A stretch of DNA of 62,935 bases from Collybiopsis luxurians FD-317 M1 (Eukaryota; Basidiomycota; Agaricomycetes; Agaricales; Omphalotaceae): contig KN834875.1 of NCBI GenBank assembly GCA_000827265.1, positions 56,901 to 119,835 of the forward strand, read 5' to 3'. Below are positions 22,795 through 34,420 of this stretch, piece after piece; positions within the stretch are counted from its first letter, which is position 1; each line of letters starts with the position of its first letter. Under the pieces are notes generated by a model. That model made no database searches and had not been told where the DNA came from. It saw only the letters and a list, made by a program, of their open reading frames with translations. The position numbers and the translations under genes are program-made.

Positions 22795-23438
22795 CCTTCT
22801 GTCGAAACCAAATCCAACTTCACCTACTGCCTAACACAGTACAAGAATGCTGTCTCGGCATGGGAGAAAGACCCAGACCAGGCAGATAAATTGTCCATCC
22901 TATTCTGGTCATATAACAATCTCAAGTGTGTGCATCATATCACAGGGGATATTGAGCAAATATGAGCCTTTCCTACCAACACGTATGACCACATTTGTGA
23001 TCTTGACCCTACTCTTCTTCGATATCTCCCAAGTGCGGCGTTAGCTTCTGCAATTGGATGGGACAAAACTGTTCTCAAAATATATATTCGTGCAAGGCTG
23101 AATCCAGTTGCTATGTTCGAAGAGGGCAATCGCATTGCACAGACTCAGGTAGTTGTTTATTTTGGGGATAACCGGTATGTATCACATCCTGCAACACTTC
23201 TTGTTGCTGAAGGCCCTGCAGATTCATTACACATGGCTCCATGCGAGATGCCATCGAGACCATCAATAACTACTGGGACAACGATCCCACAGACGATATC
23301 TTCGATTGTGCATGGTACGGGTCCGGTCACGGAGTGAAGATGGTAAGGGACAACATCCGTCAAGTGTATGGACATGGGGAAGGCACCAGAGGGGGCATGA
23401 AAGATGTTTGGGCATGGTTGGATGGTTATGCGAATTGA
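22795..23438 (+). CDS. Antisense ORF inside the inner retroelement, unassigned
   Basis: An ATG at 22795 opens a frame running to about 23337, with a single TGA near 22963 after 'GDIEQI'. The residues beyond it ('FPTNTYDHICDLDPTLLRYL') read as ordinary protein. A second frame (23241-23438) overlaps its end and gives an acidic, Trp-containing tail ('DDIFDCAWYGSG') to a clear stop. A frameshift or an intron near 23200-23240 would join them. It lies between integrase and the 3' LTR, on the strand opposite to gag and pol. I do not recognise it; it may be a captured host gene or an element-specific antisense gene. Confidence 0.45.
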
Positions 23439-23552
23439 AGTGGAAGCATGAAATGAGGCAACTTGGAACGAATTAATGCAATGAGAAATAGAAAAACATA
23501 GTGAATATGAATGGAAAATTGAAATGAAAGAGACTAAACAGAACAGAAATGA

Positions 23553-26500
23553 CTACTCAGCAAAGTCTTCTGGCGGCGAATCAGTATTGACATTGTCTGC
23601 CTCCAACTCATCGATTTGTGCGAGCTCTGTAGTTGATAGGTCAAGGAAGTCTTCTAAATTGGGCAGAGGCAGAGATAACTGTGAAAAATAAGGGAGAACC
23701 TGAAAGGCACTGACAGGGCGACGCCAAACTGTTCTGTCCAGTTCAGCAACTATATAGGCACCACCCCTATTTCAGTGAATCACCACAAGCGGTCCCATAT
23801 AGCGCATACGGTTTTTTGCCAATAAACCCTTTTCAATGCGAGTGTTCCATACAATAACCAAGTTGCCTAAAGAAAATTCAAACTGTCTGATGGAACAGCG
23901 ATGGTTGAGTTCAAGCTTACGAACCCAGTCGAGACAGTTTTTGTATATCTTTTTACACATATTCTCAAGGTCCGTAAGACATTTTTGTAGTTCCTGAGCA
24001 CGCCGGGCTAGCAAATCCATAGTGGACAGAGTGGAATGAGGCACTGGAAGGAGATACAAAACTTCCTCGATATCAAGAGGGAGAACTGGATGGAAGCTGT
24101 GTGCGAGGTAAAAGGGGCTTACACTGACCAAACGGCGAGGAGTTACACGCTCAGCCCAGAATACCGAGTGAGCCTGTGGTGACCAAGCCGTTGCATTACC
24201 ATCTGCTGCCTTGACCAGGCTCTCACATACGTTGTAATGCTTCTGTTCGATCACTCCAGCAGCTTGGGAGTTGTATGCTGATATAGTAATATGTCGGATT
24301 CTGTATTGTTTTGAAAGAATATCAAGAGCCAATAAAAACAGAGAGCCATTGTCCATCACAATCTCCCGTAGAGTTCCCCAACGGCATAGAATGTCTTCAA
24401 AGATCCATGTCGCAATTGCTTCCCCAGTCTGTTGACGGAGTTTGTGAAACTCTGGGTATGCTGACAAGGAGCAATGACCATGGACGAGATATTTAAAACC
24501 CCTGGATTTAGGCATCTCCATTATGTCCATATAACATTTTGAAAACAAGGACAGCAGTTCTGCAACCACAGGAGGGATACGCAGCTTCGTAGTTTGCCGG
24601 AGTTGACACAGATGACAAGTATGGATGTACCACTTTATGTCATTGCCTAGTCTTGGCCACCAGAACCTTTCCCTGATACTAGCAGATGTTGCCCATACTC
24701 CCTTATGTCCCATCCTATTGTGTGCTTGACGAATAATAGCAATACGGCGGGCTTGAGGGATTACTATGCAATGACAGCCTTGAGAGTCTTTTCACCAGAG
24801 CCTGCTATGCTCATCCACAAAGAATTGGAGGCAGTATTGTATGAAAGAAGCATATTGTGCATCCGAGAGATCTGGAGGACATTCCAACATTTCCAGATAG
24901 TAACGGACTGAGTCTAGCCGGGAGTCAGTTTGCTGAGTGCGGTGTGAATGTGGGACAACTTCGTAGGGAGTAGGATCAGGATCCAGTGAGGAGGGAATCG
25001 GTGTTGATGCAATTGACTCTGTTCCAAACATGGGAAATATCGCGATTGAGTTGAGTGACGAAGGTTGGAATGGTGATGGATTGATGAAATGCATAAATCT
25101 GTTAGCTTGGTCAATCCAGTCCTCGAAGTCATCAACGTCTTCTATTGGATCATCAAGCTGTGGGGTTCGTCTTGACATCCCATCGGCAGTGATTTGTTCA
25201 GACAGAACGTGGACCATTGTGAAACTAAATAACAGGATACCTGCTATCCACCTATTGACAGTGGCGTTTGACTGAATATCCAGATTGTTAATCATCCCTC
25301 GGATGTACAGAGCGTCAACTTCAATGACAAAGTTAGGTGCTCCAACAATCCATAAACGAACAGATCGTAAAGCACGGAACAGGCCATACAGTTCCAACTT
25401 AGCCTGGCTGTATGAAGCCTCACGTGGAGTAAGAGTAATAGACCCGAACCAATTAATGTAACGGATAACTGGGTCGTGTTCATCAAGTTGCATCAGGACG
25501 AAGCCGATGCAAATGTTACAGGTGTCAACTGCCAATATGATGACAGCTCCATTGCCATAATTTAACGGTCGAATCGCTGAAGAAGTAGCGACAGCATTTT
25601 TGAGGACCTGCTGAGCGTGGGCTTCCTCACTGCTGAATTGGAAGGGGATATCCTTGCGCGTCAGATGCACAAGTGGCTCGGCTATTCCCGAGAAGTTCTC
25701 GATGAACATTCTGCAGAGTCCGACAGTGCCTAGAAAGGCTTGTACATCGGTTAAGCGCAGGAGCAGTCCCCAGTTAATAATCTTTTCAACTCGGGAACGG
25801 TCAGGTAGTCGACCTTCATAGGTGCATAGATGGCCAGTAATCACAGCTTCCGCGACCGCGATGAGCGTCTTGTTACCCAAAAAGGTGCCGCCCACATATG
25901 TCATACAGGTGAGGATGCGGTTAAGAGTTTGTAGATGCTCCCATATGAAGCGGCGTATACTGTTGTTCTTGGAAATGGTTTCGTAACCACCGTTAGGGAG
26001 TTCATATTGGGTAGGAGGGCCTTTGACATTTACGTTGTCGACATATGGGATAGTGTATTCGGGAATTTCTGGTTGGAATATGTAGGTAATGTTGCCATGA
26101 AAAACTTGAAGTGAATTTATCCAGCCCATTGGAATGGATGTAAGACATAGTGCCCCTAAGGGTGTTTGGAATGTTGTATAATCCCTGGAGGTAATAGCCA
26201 GCAGGCGCTTGTCGTACCCAATGTACACATCCAGTGTAGCCAGGACTGCTCTGCATGCATAGGACTTGGCTAGGTGTTCAAGAATAGGTGGGATTGCGGA
26301 ATCACAGATTGTCACGGCATTCAATGGCTGGAGATTGTGTACTAATTGTAATGACTTTCCATCCTTCTTTACAACTGCAAACCAGCGAGTCCGGTAAGAT
26401 GAACTAGAAGGCTCATAGATTCCTGTTTGAATCTTTTCCCGTACTATCTCTACCACCTGGTCCATCAACCCCAGTGGAATGGGTAATGCAGGAACCCTCC

Positions 26501-27125
26501 AGGGAACATGCTCAATCACTGGCATTTCTACAGGTGGGAAATATTCCTGCTTTAACTGACCCTTTTCCAGTTCCGTCCATGCAAATGCTTTCTCATGTAG
26601 CATCATTAAATGATGGACTGCGGCCATTTTGTCAGGCCAAAGGAATTTGGGGTCATGAACAGAATCGATATATTCTTTCCGTTCCTGCGTGTATCGGCCA
26701 GTTGGGGTAAAGGGAGGAGGGTTTGGATTTAATGTTGGCATTCTCTCTCAAGGATCTAACAGGAAATGGCAGATTATTCTGAACTTCTCTGGTAGGGTTG
26801 CGGGGACTGGATAGGTCCGTCGGTTTACAGGTTTGTAGCATTTCTTAGATGCAGCATAAATGGGAATGACCGGTGAATTATCATTGGGGATTGCAGGTAG
26901 GTGATGAAGATTAAATGGCAGAGATGGTAGGTACTGACCCAATCGTGTACGATTATAGGAAACAGCATCTATGTTGCTTTCGACGGGATCATTTCCTGAA
27001 ACAGCGGCACACTGTATAAAAGAATTGTAAGTAGTGTTGCTGTAATTAAAATAAGCATGTGCATGGAGGAAGGAAAGGTTGACTTTATCTCTGCAGGGTA
27101 ATATGCCCAGAGAGCCAGAAATCAA
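23553..27125 (-). pseudogene. pol of the inner element (RT, RNase H, integrase)
   Basis: One frame runs on the minus strand from about 27125 to the TAG at 23553-23555, with three TGA interruptions (near 26745, 24790 and 23768). RT occupies about 26741-25700; its active-site motif reads 'YVDNV' where YxDD is usual. RNase H follows. Integrase (24790-23770) keeps a 'CHLCQLRQ' zinc-binding half and plausible catalytic residues in 'YMDIMEM', 'VMDNGSLF' and 'GVIEQKH'. Sequence past the last TGA ('GGAYIVAELD', then an acidic tail) is the usual integrase C-terminus, so that TGA is a decay product. Confidence 0.88.
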
Positions 27126-27277
27126 TGACAGGGATAGGGTATCTCAGATGGACAGATGTTGCAATGTGTGATCGGACTCAAACACAACTGCCACCTCTTC
27201 CCCATCTGCCAAACCATTAAAATCAGAGAGTGAAGGAGTAGGGTTTGGCGTGAGTAACTCCTTCACCAACACCTTCT

Positions 27278-29713
27278 TCATTTCCCCCTCTCCTGACCTT
27301 CTCCCTTTTTAAATTGAGGGTAATCTCTTGGGAGTGTCAGGATTGTAACAGTTTTGTGGGTATTCGGGTCAGTGAGGGACAGGTGTTGATCACCTGAGAG
27401 GAAATTCCATACATTTGCCTGTATTAAAATCTCAAATGGGCGCCCTAAAAGGAAATTGTAGGCCGGAGAATCTACCACCTGGACCTGAAGAAATGCAAGT
27501 ACATCCCCAAAATGGAACGGTACATCTTTTGCAAGACCCCTAGACCAATCGGTTGAACCGTTTGTGCTTTGCAGGGGGATTTTTTGTTCTGGGTCAAATG
27601 CTATGCCCAACGTGTTACATGCAGCGTTGGACATGGCCACAATACTGCACCCACTGTCAAGAACACAGTGGACCGTACGCTCACCAATTGTAGCATTGAT
27701 TCCTCGAATGCTATGTGAATCCTTTGCCACATAAAAACCGTCCCCTTCTTCCAAATCACCAAAATCATTAAAGAAGACTGAATAGGGGTCTTTCAGAGTC
27801 GCTGGCGCATTAATGAGGAATGATGGTTCAACTTCATCTAGCATTCCACTGTCAATGCCAATTCGTCAGCTCGTAACACTATCTTTTACCTTCCATCTGT
27901 AGTCGGGTGCAATGGCGAGCAAGTCCTCTTGGCGAATAGATACCATACTCATTAACCCTGCTTGTACGACTCGTTGTAATGCTGCTTCTGTCTCGATTGG
28001 GGCACGGTACCGGTAGTTCCTACTGTCTTCTTTAGCAGGTGTTCCAACTGATTGTTCTTGCAGAGGAACATAGTTATTTGGTAATTTGCCGATTACTGGC
28101 TTCGGTGGTTTGCTTGGAACAGGTTGTCAACCAGGAACACTCACTGAAGGCTCAGGATCTTCCTCGCTCGAATGGTTTCTGGACTTATTCAGTACAGATG
28201 GAGATTGCAAAGACGATGTCGAGGTTCTCGGCTCCTTCGCTGATCGATGAGTTTCCATTTTAAGGATTAACTCATTTACAGCTGCCTCTTCATCTGTACC
28301 TTGAAGCACGAATGTCGCAGCTCTTGATAGCATAGTAGGTCCTTGATACCCTCACAGCATGTATGGGGTATGTTGACTAAGGTTTATACCAGCTAGCTCC
28401 CTTTGAAGGGTGGGTTCAGGTGCAGACAGGATATCAAGGATCCAGGTTTTCGCAGTGGGGTGGTCTTCAAAGTATTTCTTGAACCGCTCTTTTACTGTGC
28501 CCTTTTGATAATGTTCTTCCTTAGGCAAATCTTTTCCACCTACGAGTTTAACGTATCCATGAGCGTTTTGCTCTATCTGACCTTTCGCTACCCATTCCTT
28601 CAGGTCTGGGCAATCTTGCAGTGATCTACTGGTGCACCCATCCCAGGGGCAGGTATGGGTCTTGTCCAACTTGCTGCATCTTTCCTTTATCAACTGCTGA
28701 ACCATTTGCTTTAGTGACGAAACTTCTTCTTGGAGGGATAACGGAGTATCAGAGGGTTCAGATTTTATTGGAACTGATGCTGTAATGGCTGATACGGGGA
28801 CCGAGGAATGATCCCCTATACTAAAATTTGCCATAGAGGTGGGGATAGATGCGTCAGATAGCAGGTAGTCAACAGAAGATTTGAGCTGAGTCAAAGTATA
28901 GGCTTCTCCTTTCTTCTTGTTCGGGAACTGGACCTGCAAATGCATATCCAAGCGCGATTGAATCAACTCCGGGAATACAGACACATAGCTCTTCGCAGCT
29001 TGTATACCAGAGATGATTCCGTTTTTGACCAGCGAGTTGGAAACTACTGAAAATTCCCGATGGTATTTTCCCAACTCTTTGCTGTTGCTTATACCTGACT
29101 TCCTATAGGTTTCAATTACCTTGTCTAGGTCCACGGTAGTAGCATCTGTTTGTTGCAGAGCATCGGGATAATTTTCAAGGACTTTTGTCTTGAACTCATC
29201 CCATGACTTAGTGTCATCCTTGAAGGTCAGAAGGGACCTCCAGAACCTCATAGTCTTCGCATCTACATACCAAAGCACTTCTTTCTTCATCTTCTCTGGG
29301 TCGTTATGGATTGCTGCCGCTTTGGCTGCAGCTTCAAATTCCCCAAAGAAGATCGGAAGTTGCTCCTCGAAGTCTGGATCAAACTTCGGGGCGGAACGTT
29401 TGTTGCGCGCTGGTAGGGGTGTAGGTGTAGACATAGTCAAGAATATAGGGTTACTCGTTGGGAAAATATGTGTCGATGTTTGAGGTGAGGGTAGAATAGA
29501 GTTGGTTGGTGAAGTATGAGGTGTTATATAGATTGTGGTATCAGGGTTAGCAGGATAGGACTGGTATTCTGATTCACCAGCTTCCTCGTGCAAAGGGGAT
29601 AAGTTGTTATGAGCTGCTTCGGTACTCTTGATAGGCAGTAAAAGGTCCGTAAAATCAAACTGGACTTCACCTCTGTAGAACTGTGCTAATAGCACTTCTT
29701 CTTCTATAGTCAA
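27278..29713 (-). pseudogene. gag-protease of the inner element
   Basis: Gag occupies 29713-28352 and stays in frame, across three stops, with a protease segment at 27844-27278. The protease motif is 'VLDSGCSIVAMS', followed by the partner 'FLLGRPF'. Gag has a Pro/Thr-rich start, a helical capsid-like core and one zinc-binding-like block ('CPWDGC.....CPDL'). No classical CCHC knuckle is present. The zero-frame gag-pro and separate-frame pol layout is a recurring Ty3/gypsy pattern. Confidence 0.82.
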
Positions 29714-29813
29714 ACGGTTTCATAGTCCTGGATGACATGGGTTGGCCATTGTGTAGGCCTATTGAGGGGTCTCAAACCCAAATGGATGCCTCCCTTGCAG
29801 TGGGCTCCAAGAT

Positions 29814-30185
29814 ATTGTACTTGCTCATGGTTCAGAGGGATAAAACCAGAGCTAGATAGAGTGCGATGAGGCGTTCCGAGGTTTAGAGAGGAAGAGGGAA
29901 AGGGAAAAGTTAATTAATTAATTTTCTATAGGTGAAATCGTACATTAAATATGTGGTAAGTCGGAATAAATATACTACATTCAGGAGCCGAATGTCCAAG
30001 TGAAACTCAACCACACGAGACAGCTGAGTGAAAAACCGTATGAGTATCTAAACTAAGTAAGTGAATTCCTATATCAGTAAGTATTATCGATCAGCACATT
30101 GTTGACCATGGATTAACCATTTTCCAAGTTCACCGTCATGGTGAACTTGTCGTGCTACATGCACAGGGGTGCAGGGAGCGCGACA
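29814..30185 (-). repeat. LTR of the inner element (5' LTR in element orientation)
   Basis: Second copy of the ~370-bp LTR, with a CCTCT duplication immediately after it. It retains more CG dinucleotides than the other copy. Confidence 0.93.
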
Positions 30186-32228
30186 CCTCTTAATGATCTA
30201 ACCTGGAAAGACACCAAATGGAATTGGGGAATGGAACAACAAGACACATTTCAATCACTAAAAGAAGCTTTCATTTCTTCACCAATCCTTGCATTCTGGG
30301 ACCCAAACTGCCCTACATGAATTGAAGTAGATGCATCAGGATTTGCAACTGGAGGTACACTTCTGCAACAATAAGAAGATGAACTGTGGCACCCAGTAGC
30401 ATTCAGATCAGCCTCTATGGATCCAGCTGAGTGAAACTACAAAATCTACAATCGAGAGATGTTGGCTATCATAGAAGCATTGAAGGATTGGAGGAGCTTC
30501 CTGGAAGGGTTACTGGAACTATTTGAAATCATAACTGATCATCAAAATTTAGAATTCTGGAGAAATGCACAGGACCTTAGTTGACAACAAGTGCGATGGG
30601 CTCTGTGGCTCTCTCAGTTTGATTTCAAACTTAAACATTGTGTGGGAAAATCCAATACACAGGCTGATGCTCTTTCCCGCATGCCCAATCTTCAGATAAA
30701 TGATTCCAAGGACAACTGAGAACAGACAGTATTACACCCAGAACATTTCATCCAAGCCTCGACAATGGTCCTCTTTCAGAATCCACTACAAGACTGTATC
30801 CAGACTACTAGCAAAAGGGAATCAGAGCTGTTAGAAGGATTAAAGAAGCTCAAAGGGCCACAGAAGGTCACAGGAGGACTGGCAGAATGGAAAGAAGAAG
30901 AGGGCATTGTATATTACCAAGGGAAAGCATATGTTCCACCTGACACAGAGTTGAGAAGAGCAGTAGTGGCACAGAGTCATGACACACCAACTGCTGGCCA
31001 CCCTGGAAAACATCGGACACTAGAACTCATTAGCTGACATTTTTGGTGGCCAGCAATGCACTCATTTGTGGACAAATATGTAGAAGGATGTGATACCTGT
31101 CAGCGGAAACAACTCAATCCCCATCACTCATCCCCTCTCCAACCTCTTCCAATGCCTGCTGGACCCTGGCAGGACATTAGAGTTGATCTGATTGGCAAAC
31201 TTCCTATGACTCAAGATGGTCATAATGCTGTAATCACCTTCAGCGACCATTATACCAAAATGATCCACTGCTTCCCAACCACCACAGAAATCACAGCTGA
31301 GGCAGTGGCTGACTTCTACTATTGTGAAATTTTCCATCTTCATGGCCTCCCAAGGAGATTTATCTCTGATTGAGGTCCCCAATTTGCTGCTGACATCATG
31401 CGCCAACTCCTAAAATGTTTAGGAGTCATATCTGCCCTCACAATGGCTTACCACCCAGAAACCAATGGACAGACAGAACATGCCAATCAGGAAATCGAGT
31501 GCTACATCTGAATGTATGTCAGCTGCTGACAAGATGATTGGGATCACCTCCTGCCTACTGCTGAATTTGTCATTAATTCCTGAATCCACTTTGCACATGA
31601 CCATTCCCCATTCAAAGTCCTCTATGGTTATACACTGGAATTCACCATCCCCATTGGAGTCTGGAAATCATACCCATCAATAGACCGATGTTTAGAAATA
31701 CTGCAACATGCTAGGGAAGATGCAGAGGCAGCACTACGGATGAGCAAACAGCGTATAGGAGATAGTGTGGATGGAACAATACAGGAGTTTCAAGTAGGAC
31801 AGGCAGTATGGCTGTCAATCAACAACCTCAAAATCCAATGAAAGAATGAGAAACTGGGAAGCCAACACCTTGGACCATTTGAAATTGTCAAGAAGATGGG
31901 ATCACACACATACCACCTTGCCCTACCCACTTGGATGAAGATCCATGACAACATCCACATCAACTGACTCACACCATGGAAGGGAAACAAAATCAATGGG
32001 ACAAAGCCACTGCCACCAGAGCCTGAGATAGTAGAAGGAGAAGAGTTCTGTGAAGTGGATCAGATTTTGGATAGTTGGCTGAGGGGACATTGGAAAAAAT
32101 TACAGTTTTTGGTTAGGTGGAAAGGGTACGATGAGAGCCATGACAGCTGGGAAAACAAGGATAGTGTGGTAGGATCTAGCGATGAGGCAATATCTGATTT
32201 CTACAAAGCTCATCCAAATGCATCTTGA
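30186..32228 (+). pseudogene. pol of the outer element, second part (RNase H, integrase, chromodomain)
   Basis: The frame resumes with 'PLNDLTWKDT', directly continuing 22235. RNase H ('EVDASGFATGG') is followed by an integrase with an HHCC-like half ('CDTCQRKQ') and catalytic positions in 'RVDLIGKL', 'FISD.GPQF' (the dot is TGA) and 'ANQEIE'. A chromodomain sits near 32039-32170 ('EVDQILDSWL', 'FLVRWKGYDESHDSWE'). More than ten in-frame stops occur, nearly all TGA. The chromodomain marks it as a chromovirus, which would steer integration to modified chromatin. Confidence 0.92.
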
Positions 32229-32324
32229 AAGATTTTGGCCACAATCTTTAACTCACTCCCGTGGCAACCATATGAAAACTTCACTGAAATTGTCACTGGG
32301 ACATTGACTGTAGGAGGGGGGTAA

Positions 32325-32972
32325 TGTTGTGACACTGGTACTTATATCAATTTCTCACCCCTATTTTTCACTTTCTTCACACACTTGTTCACATGATTGC
32401 ATTTATGATACACCATCATTCCATTCCAATATTCTGATACTTCTTTGATACATCACACTTCCATCTTCTTTCCACATGATTCCACTGCCTCTCTTTCTAT
32501 TCACTTTATCATCCTCTTGCTTCTCACTGAGACAATTCCTAATCCTTACTATTATGATTCCTAATCCCTTTCTTGCACTGTCACCCTTTCATTGTTCTTT
32601 CATGTACGACTGCATGTATCTTCACTTTCTTCTTCTTGCGCTGTTGCTTTTATTGTTCTTTCCTTTCTATTCTCCAACTCATATAAATAGGACTGTAGAT
32701 AGCTCCTAGTTCCCCATCTTGACCTCTTGGTCTTTGGGGACTAGGTATGTGTTTGTATCTCTGCTCACACTCAATATTGACTTGGTCTTTGGGGACTAGC
32801 TTGATATCCTTTGATCATTGTGATTGGCCCTCTGAGCTATCACCATCGTTGAGATCCCTTATTCTTTTATATTGTGCTTGAGCTCACATTACCACCTGTG
32901 CTTGATGCTCGCTCTGTGCTAGTGTCTGTGCTTCATATCTGTGCTGCTGCCTTGTCTCTTGTCTCCACAACA
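32325..32972 (+). repeat. 3' LTR of the outer Ty3/gypsy element
   Basis: It has the same length as the 5' LTR (648 bp), starts TGTTGTGACACTGG and ends CTCCACAACA. The polypurine tract lies directly upstream and the CTCAC duplication directly downstream. Confidence 0.93.
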
Positions 32973-32977
32973 CTCAC

Positions 32978-33222
32978 TGAACATTGAGATATGAGAACAA
33001 ATGCATATAACTGTACCAGTCAAGCAGGAATATCTGAGCCTCCTCCAAGCTGATCACAGCTCTACTGAGATATCTAGGCAGTGCCTTCAGTGAGATGCAT
33101 CTGAAGCAACTATATGGAGGGACTCAGCCTTGAGTGACCATAGCCATCTGTAAAAAAGAAAAAGCAAGTGCACTGTTCTCCAAATAACGGTCAAAAAATA
33201 GCTCATACTCCAATGCACATTG
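32978..33222. other. Host sequence between two transposons
   Basis: About 250 bp separate the outer retroelement from the KDZ element. I see no gene; it is the pre-insertion flank for both. Confidence 0.5.
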
Positions 33223-33230
33223 TTTCATTG

Positions 33231-33410
33231 CACTTCAGGCAGCCACCTAACCAGACCTAATTAGGATGATTACTTGAGGCAGAATATTTATCCTAACAGG
33301 GGTACCTTTGGGGCATTCTGCCCTACCATAATTTAGGTGAGGCTCCAGCCCAAAGCCTTAAGGCTGGGCAGACTGCAGCCACACATGTCATATTACATAT
33401 GGCTTGTTGG
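33231..33410 (+). repeat. Left terminal inverted repeat of the KDZ element
   Basis: The reverse complement of 49613-49792. The first 90 bp are essentially identical; mismatches increase beyond 'ccttaaggctggg'. Confidence 0.93.
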
Positions 33411-34400
33411 TGCTGCACTGCAGCATAATCCAATATTTCAATGATTCCTTTGTTGTTAGCTCCTTCCTTGTGCCATTACTGTATATGTTATAAAGGAATT
33501 TTGATTTTCAATTCACAGCACCCTATTGGAGCTCCACTCAAATTTGCAGATGTTTTGTGATTGTATATAAATCTGATCTTTAAACATTAACTGGTGGCCA
33601 GGGCAGCTGATGTTCAGTTTAGCAGTTATTGTTATATTGAATGTGTTACATTGAATTACAACCTAATTGGACTCAGCATTCCAGCTAGATCAGGGTTGCC
33701 TGAAGTACTGTTCACTGTAGGCTATTCATTCAGCTTGTTCCTTCAATACACAGCCCTTTCAACTGTTTGATTCAGGGGCTGCAGCCCATAAAACATTTCC
33801 AGCTGGGGCTGCAGCCTTGTTTCATCTGATATAATAGAATTTATTAACAGTCTTATTATTAACAGGCCCTCATTCAAGTAAGTTTTTCAAGGGACTACAA
33901 ATGAATTTGAGAACACCCAATATGAAAGACAACAAAGATTAAGAGTATGAGATATGAAAAAATCAAAAAAAGGCACTAAGAAGATTTGAACTACTGGGTT
34001 TGGGTAAGGCATACTATACTGTCTTTGGGTAAGACTTACACTTATCACCCATATCTTATCCACTAGACCATTGTAGCACATTTACCTTATGTATACTCCA
34101 CTTCTCTGTCCCCAATCCACGGAATTTCACCACACCCAAATTACAATCTCACTGTCACTTTTCTTTTCTAAGTAGCTTACACCATTGTGAATTATATCCA
34201 GCTTAGTCTTCAAACAGGCATCTCTCCAATGCTACTCAACTTGAAAATTAGGGCACTTAATAGACATCTATTTCAATGCTGCAATGGAAAATTTGTCATA
34301 TAAAAACAACTTTATATTTACAGATGTGATGTGGACACCCTAGATAGAATATCGAATTTGAGACTGCAAGTGAAAATGGATATACTGTATAATACAACAA
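33411..34400. other. Left subterminal non-coding region of the KDZ element
   Basis: AT-rich, with the palindrome pair described separately and no credible coding frame. Confidence 0.55.
33777..33816 (+). promoter_or_regulatory. Paired subterminal palindromes (left)
   Basis: Two copies of the 10-bp palindrome GGCTGCAGCC lie at 33777-33786 and 33807-33816, 30 bp apart and about 0.55 kb from the left end. A matching pair lies near the right end. Possible transposase-binding sites (inference). Confidence 0.45.
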
Positions 34401-34420
34401 TGTAACAGAAGCCTGAAATA

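Larger units (their letters stand above)
22236..30185 (-). mobile_element. Inner Ty3/gypsy element, reverse orientation, nested in the outer pol
   Basis: LTRs at 22236-22606 and 29814-30185 are flanked by the duplication CCTCT (22231-22235, 30186-30190). Joining the flanks restores the outer pol frame. Read on the minus strand, a polypurine tract (ggaaaggggg) abuts the 3' LTR at 22607. A candidate primer-binding site starting TGGAGCCC lies just inside the 5' LTR (about 29790-29810). Gag-protease and pol occupy different frames. Confidence 0.95.
18268..32972 (+). mobile_element. Outer Ty3/gypsy chromovirus, decayed, with a nested element
   Basis: Two 648-bp LTRs (18268-18915 and 32325-32972; TG..CA ends) are flanked by the 5-bp duplication CTCAC (18263-18267, 32973-32977). 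A polypurine tract (taggaggggggtaa) abuts the 3' LTR. The internal order is gag, protease, RT, RNase H, integrase, chromodomain. The LTRs differ at about 21 positions (~3%). Pol is interrupted by the element at 22236-30185. I could not match the sequence after the 5' LTR to a tRNA primer. Confidence 0.95.

Noticed and set aside
19175..32228. Reassigned genetic code (TGA as Trp) to explain open frames with TGA
   Set aside because: The intact NLR2 gene uses TGG for Trp with no in-frame TGA, and many TGAs in the elements sit at Arg positions. Mutation explains them better.
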